Assembly (NCBI GenBank): GCA_035610835.1
Contig: CM069444.1
Coordinates: 2,114,875 to 2,178,874, forward strand
Source: Ophiura sarsii
Taxonomy: Eukaryota; Echinodermata; Ophiuroidea; Amphilepidida; Ophiuridae
DNA: 64,000 nt
Reading direction: 5' to 3'
The position numbers and the translations under genes were made by a program. Positions 21,931 through 33,400 of the stretch are shown in pieces; the stretch's first letter is position 1, and every line of letters starts with the position of its first letter. Below the pieces are notes generated by a model. The model ran no database searches. It saw only the letters and a program-made list of their open reading frames with translations, and was not told the DNA's origin.

Positions 21931-24279
21931 CAGTATATTTGCAACAGACAACCAGGAGCATTCAATACAGAGTTTCTACACCATTCTTAGGGGCAGATTT
22001 AGATTTTTTTGACAGGGCGACTGCACCCCCTTATTTTTAACAGGGAGCCTTTTTGACAGGGTCCCTGAAACTGAATTATTGTTCATAAACTATTTTTAAA
22101 AATTGACCAATATGTACGATTTTGGTAGAAATGGTGTGTCAAAATGTAGCTAAAGAAAATTCCTAAATGGAATATAAAGTAATATAATGTAAAAGCTGAA
22201 TGGAATATAAAGTGTTTTAATTTACGATAATCAGAGATTCTAATGATGGCCCCTACAGAAACTGAGTGTTTTCTTTTTGTGCTTAATTGACATCATACAT
22301 GTACATTGTGGTTAAAGTTTCATATTTGAAGTTTGAGATGTTAAGCCAATGCTGTAACATTAATAGGGTGATACAGTGGCATAGGGGTATGGTGGCTAGA
22401 AAAGATGTGGAACTTGAAAACTTTGTTCCCGGGAAATGATCTATCTCAGTCTTACTGTACATTGGTGTCCGATGTGGGAGATAAATTTGGAGGGATATGT
22501 GTGGCTTTTAGGGAATTTGGAGGGAAATTATAGGTGTATAATTAAATAATTTCTGATGAGTTTATTGTAAGGGTGTATGAATTCGGGGGGAGGAGGAGTT
22601 ACAATTACAACAATAAAAAGTGTTCTGTTCTATGTGGCTCTGTGAATATTGAAAACAATGTTGAAATAGTACACTCAAGAGAAATTAAAACCTCTTTAAA
22701 ATTGTGCTCATTTTACAAATGTTCATCACATTTTGCATTTACTGATTTAATCAATGGTTTTTGTCATTTGAATTCAAATACATGATTTGTTGAGAGTAGT
22801 TTCTTAGCCAGCATTCTTATAGGCTAATACTAGTCTGGCTCAAGTATTTTGCCTGGTCCCATCAGGACCCAAGCATGTGCCCAGGTGGAGCGAACCAACT
22901 GGTTATACGAACAAACCTCTATTATTAGTGGAGTGCATTCTGGAGACTTTTAAAAAGTCATTCATGTGCCTGAACACATGGTTTACTAATGTAACTAGCT
23001 AATAGGATATTGTATTTATTTTATATATATATATATATGTCGAAGCCAAACACTTTTACCCTCTCATTGCAGTGGGAGGAGGGGGGTAGATTTGTAGGGT
23101 CGTATTATTCCGTAAATAATCTTTATATAATGTGTGCTTTTGTTAATGAAAGTTGTGATGGCCATTTTAAGTGCACTTGCAGGCTGAATTGTCTCATAAG
23201 ACGTCTATTGAAAAAGTGGAAGCATTTATTACAGTCCTTTTGTATTATAGCTTTAAAATAATAATGATGATTTTGACTAATGTCATTTTAGGTAATTTCA
23301 GTACTACTAAAAATATTAAGTACATTTGTACAGGCACCATAGGGAATGTTTCTTTTCGAGCTGTTACATGAATTAAAAAATATATATTTCAAATATAAAA
23401 TATACCAAAAATACAAGGATCAAGTGTGAGTTTATTCATTGATTTTCTATTTAATGTGTCAATAATAGATAAGATATAATCTGCTGCTCAGGGAGAGGAG
23501 GAGGGAGCTTGCTTCTAGTTTGACAGAGTGGGAGGCCTGGTCATTGGACCACTTATTATTTTCAGATGCATTGTTTTTTGGATCTCTCACAAGAATCTCA
23601 ATGTTCACTAAACACTCATGAAATAACCACAGAAAACACGAGCCATGTGTGATGTGTCAGTGAATGCTGCACCATGAGACAGGTGCACATTACCAAGATT
23701 ACATGTACACAATTATATTACATTATCATACTTGTGAATAATACATAATGCCTTGCGAGTTCGGAGTAATTCTGTTATACCCTTCACAATCACAGAGGTA
23801 TTCATAGTGCATGATTTTTAAGAACGACGTACTGGTGTAGGTGTGTAGGGTATAACAGAATTATGCCGCGAGTTCATGTAGAGATACTGGGATACTTACA
23901 CTAATGCAGGGACGGCCTGTACAAAACTCGGAAAACTCTGTGAGAAAACGAAAATATAGTATTTGGCCCCTGGTTCAACGAAGTGTATAGCGTTATCCAT
24001 TTCTTTTTCCTGCTATAAACAATACATTTTTGACCAACTCACATGAGCGCAAATCCCACTGAGGATTACTAGGAAACCTGGTACAATATAATTCATATTT
24101 AAGATTCATTTTTCATGAATTTCACGTTTTCACTTACCAATTGCCCATAGGTTCGATTGGAAAGTACCAACTTTAAACCTGTATCCATTTCATTGAGTGC
24201 TGCCCCTCTCCGCCCCAGCTGCCTTTCCTATTGGGTGAATTATTTTAAAATAAGGGGGTACAAAGAGGAAATCCTGTTA
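21931..24279. other. QPRT 3' flank, non-coding
   Basis: This stretch holds AT-rich sequence, a short (AT)n run near 23023-23038 and one diverged dispersed-repeat copy near 22805-22900. No further exon is recognised. Confidence 0.4.
22612..22617 (+). terminator. Candidate polyadenylation signal for QPRT
   Basis: AATAAA lies about 930 bases after the QPRT stop codon. I note it as one candidate for the 3' end; sequence alone does not decide usage. Confidence 0.25.
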
Positions 24280-24284
24280 TTTGA

Positions 24285-27200
24285 GGGTGAGTACATTGGT
24301 GTCAGATGTGGGAGTTGTCTCACCCATACCCATCACATATCAGGCTTGCTGTACATTGGTGTCAGAAGTGGCAGCTGTTTACCCTATCAATCCCATCTTA
24401 GGCTTGCTGTACAATGGTGTCAGATATGGGAATTGTCTCAACCATCCATCCCATATCAGGCTTGCTGTACATTTGTGTCAGATGCGAGTCTTGTCTCACC
24501 CATACCATCCCACATCAGGCTTGCTGCGCATTGGTGTCAGGTGTGGGAGTTTTCTCACCCATACCCATCCCATATCAGGCTTGCCGTACATTGGTGTCAG
24601 ATGTGGGAGTTGTCTCACCCATACCCATCACATATCAGGCTTGCTGTACATTGGTGTCAGGTGTGGGAGTTGTCTTACCCATACCCATCCCATATCAGGC
24701 TTGCTGTACATTGGTGTCAGGTGTGGGAGTTGTCTCACCCATACCCATCACATATCAAGCTTGCTGGACCATTGGTGTCAGATGTGGGAGCTGCTTACCC
24801 TATCAATCCCATCTCAAGCTTGCTATACATTGGTGTCAGATGTGGGAGTTGTTTCATTCATACCCATCACATATCAGGCTTGCCTTACATTGGTGTTAGA
24901 AGTGGGAGCTGTTTACCCCTATCAATCCCATATCAGGCTTGCCGTACATTGGAGTCAGATGTGTGAGTTATCTCACCCATATCCATCCCGTATCAGGCTT
25001 ACCATACATTGGTGTCGGATGTGGGAGTTGTCTTACCCATCATATATTTCTATCAGGCTTTATGTACATTGGTGTCAGAAGTGGGAGCTGTTTCCGCAGG
25101 CCTATCAATCCAATCTCAAGCTTGCTGTACATTGGTCTCAGATGTGGGAGTTTTCTCACCCATACTTATCACATATTAGGCTTGCCGTATATTGGTGTCG
25201 GATGCGGGAGCTGTTTCCCCAGGCCTATCAATCCCATCTCAAGCTTGCTGTAACTTGGTCTCAGATGTGGGAGTTGTCTCACCCATATCCATCCCATATC
25301 ACGCTTGCCGTACATTGGTGTCAGATGTGGGAGTTGTCTCACCCATACCCATCACATATCAGGCTTGCTGTACATTGGTGTCAGAAGTGGGAGCTGTTTA
25401 CCCCTATCAATCCCATCTCAAGCTTGCTGTACATTGGTGTCAGATGTGGGAGTTGTCTCAACCATATCCATCCCATATCAGGCTTGCCGTACATTGGTGT
25501 CAGATGTGTGAGTTATCTCGCCCATATCCATCATATATTTCTATCAGGCTTGATGTACATTGGTGTCAGAAGTGGGAGCTGTTTCCCCAGGCCTATCAAT
25601 CCCATCTCAAGCTTGCTGTACATTGGTCTCAGATGTGGGAGTTTTCTCACCCATACCCATCACATATTAGGCTTGCCGTACATTGGTGTCAGATGTGGGA
25701 GCTGTTTACCCCTGTCAATCCCATCTCAAGCTTGCTGTAACTTGGTCTCAGATGTGGGAGTTGTCTCGCCCATATCCATCCCATATCAGGCTTGCTGTAC
25801 ATTGGTGGCAGATGTGGGAGTTGTCTCATTCATATCCATCCCATATCAGACTCGCTGTACATTGGTGTCAGATGTGGGAGTTGTCTCATCCATATCCATC
25901 CCATATCAGGCTTGCTGTACATTGGTGTCAGATGTGGGAGTTGTCTCACCCGTATCCATCCCATACCAGGCTTGCTGTACATTGGTGTCAGAAGTGGGAG
26001 CTGTTTACCCTATCAATCCCATCTCAAGCTTGCTATACATTGGTGTCAGATGTGGGAGTTATCTCACCCATATCCATCCCGTATCAGGCTTACCATACAT
26101 TGGTGTCGGATGTGGGAGTTGTCTCACCCATGATACCCATCATATATTTCTATCAGGCTTGATGTACATTGGTGTCAGAAGTGGGAGCTGTTTCCCCCTA
26201 TCAATCCCATCTCAAGCTTGCTGTACATTGGTCTCAGATGTTGGAGTTTTCTCACCAATACCCATCACATATTAGGCTTGCCGTACATAAGTGTCAGATG
26301 TGGGAGCTGTTTTCCCCTATCAATCCCATCTCAAGCTTGCTGTACATTGGTTTCAGATGTGGGAGTTTTCTCCACCATACCCATCACATATTAGGCTTGC
26401 AGTACATTGGTGTCAGATGTGGGAGCTGTTTACCCCCATCAATCCCGTCTCAAGCTTGCTGTACATTGGTCTCAGATGTGGGAGTTGTCTCACCTATACT
26501 CATCCCATATCAGGTTTGCCGTACATTGGTGTCAGATGTGGGAGTTGTCTCACCCATCCCATCCCATATCAGGCTTGCTGTAAATTGGTGTCAGGTGTGG
26601 GAGTTGTCTCACCCATACCCATCACATATCAGGCTTGCCGTACATTGGTGTCAGATGTGGGAACTGTTTACCCTATCAATCCCATCTCAAGCTTGCTTTA
26701 CATTGGTGTCAGATGTGGGAGTTGTCTCACCCATACCCATCACATATCAGGCTTGCTGTACATTGGTGTCAGAAGTGGGAGCTGTTTACCCCTATCAGTC
26801 CCATCTTAGGCTTGATGTAGGCCTACATGGTGTCAGATGTGGGAGTTGTCTCAACCATATCCATCCCATATCAGGCTTGCCGTACATTGGTGTCAGATGT
26901 GGGAGTTATCTCACCCATATCCATCCCGTATCAGGCTTACCATTCATTGGTGTCGGATGTGGGAGTTGTCTCACCCATACCCATCATATATTTCTATCAG
27001 GCTTGCTGTACATTGGTGTCAGAAATGGGAGCTGTTACCCCCTATCAATCCCATCTCAAGCTTGCTGGACATTGGTCTCAGATGTGGGAGTTTTCTCACC
27101 CATACCCATCACATATTAGGCTTGCCGTACATTGGTGTCAGATGTGTGAGTTATCTCGCCCATATCCATCCCGTATCAGGCTTACCATTCATTGGTGTCG

Positions 27201-29085
27201 GATGTGGGAGTTGTCTCACCCATACCCATCATATATTTCTATCAGGCTTGATGTACATTGGTGTCAGAAGTGGGAGCTGTTTCCCCAGGCCTATCAATCC
27301 CATCTCAAGCTTGCTGTACATTGGTCTCAGATGTGGGAGTTTTCTCACCCATACCCATCACATTATTAGGCTTGCCGTACATTGGTGTCAGATGTGGGAG
27401 CTGTTTACCCCTGTCAATCCCATCTCAAGCTTGCTGTAACTTGATCTCAGATGTGGGAGTTGTCTCACCCATATCCATCCCATATCAGGCTTGCTGTACA
27501 TTGGTGTCAGATGTGGGAGTTGTCTCATTCATATCCATCCCATATCAGACTCGCTGTACATTGGTGTCAGATGTGGGAGTTGTCTCATCCATATCCATCC
27601 CATATCAGGCTTGCTGTACATTGGTGTCAGATGTGGGAGTTGTCTCACCCGTATCCATCCCATACCAGGCTTGCTGTACATTGGTGTCAGAAGTGGGAGC
27701 TGTTTACCCTATCAATCCCATCTCAAGCTTGCTATACATTGGTGTCAGATGTGGGAGTTTTCTCACCCATACCCATCACATATTAGGCTTGCCGTACATT
27801 GGTGTCAGATGTGGGAGCTGTTTACCCCTGTCAATCCCATCTCAAGCTTGCTGTACATTGGTTTCAGATGTGGGAGTTTTCTCCACCATACCCATCACAT
27901 AGGCTTGCAGTACATTGGTGTCAGATGTGGGAGCTGTTTACCCCTATCAATCCCGTCTCAAGCTTGCTGTACATTGGTCTCAGATGTGGGAGTTGTCTCA
28001 CCTATACCCATCCCATATCAGGCTTGCCGTACATTGGTGTCAGATGTGGGAGTTGTCTCACCCATACCCATCCCATATCAGGCTTGCTGTCAATTGGTGT
28101 CAGGTGTGGGAGTTGTCTCACCCATACCCATCACATGCTTGCCGTACATTGGTGTCAGATGTGGGAACTGTTTACCCTATCAATCCCATCTCAAGCTTGC
28201 TTTACATTGGTGTCAGATGTGGGAGTTGTCTCACCCATACCCATCACATATCAGGCTTGCTGTACATTGGTGTCAGAAGTGGGAGCTGTTTACCCCTATC
28301 AGTCCCATCTTAGGCTTGCTGTAGGCCTACATGGTGTCAGATGTGGGAGTTGTCTCAACCATATCCATCCCATATCAGGCTTGCCGTACATTGGTGTTAG
28401 ATGTGGGAGTTATCTCACCCATATCCATCCCGTATCAGGCTTACCATTCATTGGTGTCGGATGTGGGAGTTGTCTCACCCATACCCATCATATATTTCTA
28501 TCAGGCTTGCTGTACATTGGTGTCAGAAGTGGGAGCTGTTACCCCCTATCAATCCCATCTCAAGCTTGCTGGACATTGGTCTCAGATGTGGGAGTTTTCT
28601 CACCCATACCCATCACATATTAGGCTTGCTGTTCATTGGTGTCAGTTATGGGAGCTGTTTACCCCTATCAATTCCATATCAGGCTTGCTGTACATTGGTG
28701 GCAGATGTGGGAGTTGTCTCACCCATATCCATCCCATATCAGGCTCGCTGTACTTTGGTGTCAGATGTGGAAGTTGTCTCACCCATATCCATCCCATACC
28801 AGGCTTGCTGTACATTGGTGTCAAAAGTGGGAGCTGTTTACTCCTATCAATCCCATATCAGGCTTGCTGTACATTGGTGTCAGGTGTGGGAGTTGTCTCA
28901 CTCATATCTATCCCATACCATGCTTGCTGTACATTGGTGTCAGACGTGGGAGATGTTTACTCCTATCAATCCCATCTCAGGCTTGATGTACATTGGTGTC
29001 AGATGTGGGAGATGTCTTACCCATATCCATCCCATACCAGGATTGCTGTACATTGGTGTCAGAAGTTGGAACTGTTGGGGAATCA
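24285..29085 (+). repeat. About 60-bp satellite array, forward orientation (about 80 units)
   Basis: The unit is roughly GCTTGCTGTACATTGGTGTC followed by AGATGTGGGAGTTGTCTCAC and CCATACCCATCACATATCAG. Variants with AGAAGTGGGAGCTGTTTACC and CTATCAATCCCATCTCAAGC alternate with it. Unit length varies by about one or two bases. Blocks repeat at larger scale: the variant ATGGTGTCAG after TAGGCCTAC recurs at 26827 and 28331 (1504 apart), and a GATGTACATTGG block at 25553 recurs at 27251 (1698 apart). All three forward frames stay open for long distances because the unit lacks stops. I do not regard these as genes. Confidence 0.93.
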
Positions 29086-29124
29086 TGAAATTATGACGGT
29101 TAAAAGTACAGCAAATCTGAGATG

Positions 29125-29460
29125 GGATTGAGGAGTAAACAGCTACCACATCTGACACCAATGTACATCAAGTCTGTTGGATGGATATTGGTGAGATAAC
29201 TCCCACATCGGATAACAATGTACAGCAAGCCTGTGATGGGATTGATAGAGGTAAATAACTCCGGCCACATCTGACACCAATGTACAGCAAGTCCGAAAAT
29301 GGGATTGATAGGGTAAACAGCTCCCACTTCTGACATCAATGTAGAGCAAGCCTGATATGGGATTGATAGGATTAAACAGTTCCCACTTCTGACACCAATG
29401 TACAGCAAGCCTGGTATGGGATGGATATGGGTGAGACAACTCCCACATCTGACACCAATT
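29125..29460 (-). repeat. Same satellite in inverted orientation (about 6 units)
   Basis: Units read ACATCTGACACCAATGTACA and CAAGCCTGATATGGGATTGA, the reverse complement of the main array. The switch point lies at about 29080-29125 in non-satellite sequence. Confidence 0.92.
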
Positions 29461-29687
29461 ATATATCCTGTTTGTTCAATATTCAGTTGGTTCAATTATC
29501 TCTACCCGCATGGTCTAATTTATGCACTTGGTCAAATTTTCACTAGGGTCATTCCTATGGGTCATTCCCAAAGAAATCGGCAACATTTTCATAGAAATAT
29601 GAAGGGTGTCTTTTGAGTGAAATTTGCAATGGCCTGAAACCGTTGGGTATGTCAATGGTTACTACCAACAAATAATAATTTTTATGG

Positions 29688-30018
29688 CAGTGGCGTAACT
29701 AGCTTATTGATATTGGGGGTAAGAAATGAAAGTCAACTAACAACATTGTTGTGACTCTTTAAATGCGCGCCTCTACCGTATACCCTTATTTTTGGCCCGA
29801 TTGAGGTACATTTTGGCTCTAAAAAGGCTTGTACCAAAGAATATTGCATTTTGGGGACACATAAGCCCGCATATAGCGCGCGAACAATGTTCATCTTTTG
29901 TGTACTTTTGACCATCATATTCCGTGATTCCTCTTGTCAGATGAACCGACAGTGCAAATCTCAACCGACACGATGTAAATATTGGGGGAGGGGCGAGACC
30001 CCTCTGGTTACGCCACTG
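29688..30018. mobile_element. hAT-like MITE
   Basis: CAGTGGCGTAACTAG at the left and GGTTACGCCACTG at the right are the classic hAT-type short inverted ends. A clean 8-bp target duplication is not evident. No transposase is encoded. Confidence 0.65.
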
Positions 30019-30378
30019 AAATAATTGTATGGTCTTTTGGTGCCATTTAAAAGACAATATGGGGTAGAGCGACAGACTGCAGAGCTAAATAATCGTCTCA
30101 GCTGGGGCTCAAATGCAAAGGCCTTATCCCAACCCAATATTGAGAGAGACCCATCACCGGGCCCATCACTCGAGCTCACTCGAGCCCCGATACGGTCTGA
30201 TTAATCAGGATGAAGATGGTAATTGAAGCGACTGCACACCAAGACTACCGAACCGAATCCTGCACATTGTTGTTTACAATCCTACCCCTGAAGGTTACGA
30301 TCTACAATTTAGATATCGCACTGTTTTTATTACATTTCCTAATTTTTAGAAACCTGAGGATTTTAAAAGGCTTTCAAA
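30019..30378 (+). promoter_or_regulatory. Upstream region of PPIL2
   Basis: This is the interval between the hAT-like MITE and the PPIL2 start codon and should hold the promoter and 5' UTR. It has a modestly GC-rich patch with two copies of CTCGAGC-type sequence (about 30165-30188). No TATA box in a convincing position is seen. Confidence 0.35.
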
Positions 30379-30410
30379 ATGGGTAAACGTCAGCATCAAT
30401 CCGATAAAAT
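30379..30410 (+). CDS. PPIL2: PPIL2 exon 1
   Basis: It encodes [10 protein letters not shown] and two bases of the next Met codon (phase 2). The donor is AAAAT/GTGAGT. The start lies in the context CAAAATGGG. Confidence 0.93.
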
Positions 30411-33400
30411 GTGAGTATGATATAAGTCATGAAGTTGATTTTTAAACATAATTAAAAGTATAAACTCACAATAATAATAATGTTGGAGAAAACAAAATAA
30501 GCTTACCTATACGGTATACCTACTTTTCTACCTTTAAAATGCATTTATCAATTGCATCCCCGACCCCCCGGGGGACCCAGGACATGGCGGGGACTATGCG
30601 GGGACCCGTACGCAAATGTACAAAAACATTGCCCGGCTATGCCATGTTGCGGGGGCGTGTCCTGGGGATGTACAAAAGGTGCCCCCGCTAGACGGGGCAT
30701 GTTATGTAGCGGGGACGTACATTCACTGAAAAAATAAACCGGGGAATGGCAGGGCAGTGATGTAGCGGGGGTGTACGCTAGGGTACACAAAATGTATGTA
30801 AACAGGGACAGTAGACTTTAGCCGGGATGTTTTTCCCTACAAGTTCATGACATCAATTAAATTTGGTCAGAGGTTAATTGTTATGGGCCCAGTTACATGG
30901 CACAGCGGAACCAGTTTTTCAAGATGGCGACAAACATATCCGTGCACGGCGATGTATTTCTCCGAATGTACACTGAATTCAAGCCGAATTTAAACATAGG
31001 AAACATTAGTTAAATTACAAACTAAATTTTATAGTTCTAGAAAGAGTTACTGTGAGCTAAATTGTACACACAAACAGATAGGAAATCGAAAATCGCCGTT
31101 TCGTCAGACTTTCTAACATTATTCTGTTTTTCATATACATGTAGGATATACATGTTGTATACAGATTCGAAATGATAATAAAATGAGAAAAAAACCCAAA
31201 CTAATACAACTTGATCTATTCCATTTTAAGCTACATAAAATAATTAAGTAGGACTTTTCTCGTCCCTTCGCGCATCCTTTATCATGAATTCTGAATTTGT
31301 TGTATTTCAGTCCAATGAGCACTTTAAAGCAGGTTTTGTGTTAATCAACCCCCAGAACCATGAAATAAAAAGATTTTACAAAAGGCTTCGTCCTCTTCAT
31401 GTTGCACAGCCAATCGTGCAATACCATGCTGGTAATGGTGGGGGGGGGGGGGGGGGGATAATGTGATCATGTAATGTGTGTCTGTCTCTCCGTTCATATG
31501 TAGGGTGTACATATGTTCCCTTTTTGGTTAGGTTCGACCTGTTCAGTGCTCTCATGAAAAGTCAGGTTTCAATCTCTTGTACATTACATTGTAATGTGGC
31601 CTCTCTTCATCATTAAAGGTATATTATGTGATCTTTCCAGGGAACGCCCTCAACATAAAAAAAAAAATAGAAAGAAGATTTTCTTGCAGATTTACATTTC
31701 TGATCATAAATCGTACATACATTCCAAGTTACAGGGCGATACGATTCTTAATTACTTCAAAATCATGATTTTAGAGTGAAAATAAACTGTCGGATTATCC
31801 GACAGTTTATATTTTCACTCTAAATTCACTCTAAAACCATGATTTTGAGGCAATTAGGAATCGTATCGCTCTGTAACTTGGAATGTATGTATGATTTATG
31901 ATCAGAAATGTAAATCTGCAAGAAAATCTACTTTTTAAAAAAAATACTGAATAGAGGGCGCTCTCTGGAAAAGATCACATAATATGCCTTTAACTTTCCA
32001 GAAGTTGCACATTTGTCTTAATTGGTTGCATGCACCCTTTTAAGGGCATACAAGTTGCTGTGGTTATAAGATAAAATAAGGAGTTGGGAGTTCAATTGCA
32101 ATGGCATAGGGAATATTACCTGAACTGTGTTGGGGTGTGTGTGCTAGAATATGCACTGACATGACCAACAACTTACTATAAGGTGACATCGAGTACAGTT
32201 GCTGTTCAATTTTAAGCATATTTGGTTCCATAGTGTAACTTAATCTTTGATGTACATTTATTTGTGTGTATGTGCAGGTATCTGACTTAATCTTTGGTGT
32301 ACATTTATTTGTGTGTATGTGCAGGTATCTGACTTAATCTTTGGTGTACATTTATTTGTGTGTATGTGCAGGTATCTGGTTCCATAGTGTAACTTAATCT
32401 TTGTTGTACTTATTTGTGTGTATGTGCAGGTATCTGGTTCCATAGTGTAACTTAATCTTTGTTGTACTTATTTGTGTGTATGTGCAGGTATCTGGTTCCA
32501 TAGTGTAACTTAATCTTTGTTGTATTTATTTGTGTGTATGTGCAGGTATCTGGTTCCATAGTGTAACTTAATCTTTGTTGTACTTATTTGTGTTTATGTG
32601 CAGGTATCTGGTTCCATAGTGTAACTTAATCTTTGTTGTACATTTATTTGTGTGTATGTGCAGGTATCTGACCGCCAAGGAGTGGACACAATTCTTTGGC
32701 GGCAAAAAGCCAGGTGAGTAGGCCTACTGTAACTAAACCAACATGAGTAACACTGCAAATTATGAGCGTTTGCTTTTGGACAAACTTAAAGTAAACTCAA
32801 AAGTGGACGCAATGCTAAACGCTTAAAAATGTGAGCCCAACAACTAAGCTGTTTTCTACCCACCCTCTAATTAATAACTGTCCCATTATATCACAGAGGG
32901 TGGAAACATCTGTGGTTATATTCACTCAATTGGAGCGTGCTTTGAGGTCAATTGGGTGCAAAATGCAAGAAATGTTTAGTTTTGCGTTCACTTTTGTGTT
33001 TACTTTTGAGTTTACTTCTAGTTTGTCTAAAAGTAAACGCACATAATTTGCAGTGTAAATGAGGCGGAATGCGGCAGTAGCTACCTACAGTATTTTGATT
33101 TAAGAGCACACATGGAGGTTGGTTGGGTCCTGTCATGACTGACAGCTCGTGACCTTACAAATACTACGCCATAGATAACGATTTTCAGCAAAGGAGTAGC
33201 GTAGCAATCACGGAGAGGGTATCCAGTAATCAATTTGAATTGGTCAATCAACCGGGAACGAGGTCTGCCTTTCTTTCTCTTCCCTTCAATCATGCCTTGC
33301 ATGATCAATTTCTCTAGGTTGTTACCCTTGCGACGTGAGATATGGCTGAAGAAGCTCAGCATTAGGGTGTTGATACTTGATTAGACAGTCGTTTAGACAC

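Noticed and set aside
24281..26275. A 664-codon open frame, and parallel long frames to 28623
   Set aside because: The sequence is a satellite whose unit lacks stop codons in every forward frame. The predicted peptides are repeats in all three frames, there are no splice sites and no family resemblance.
24285..29460. CRISPR-like array
   Set aside because: The units are contiguous diverged satellite repeats with no unique spacers, and the genome is eukaryotic.
30548..30790. Overlapping frames in the GC-rich patch of PPIL2 intron 1
   Set aside because: Both strands are open because of the repetitive GC-rich composition; no conserved peptide is seen.
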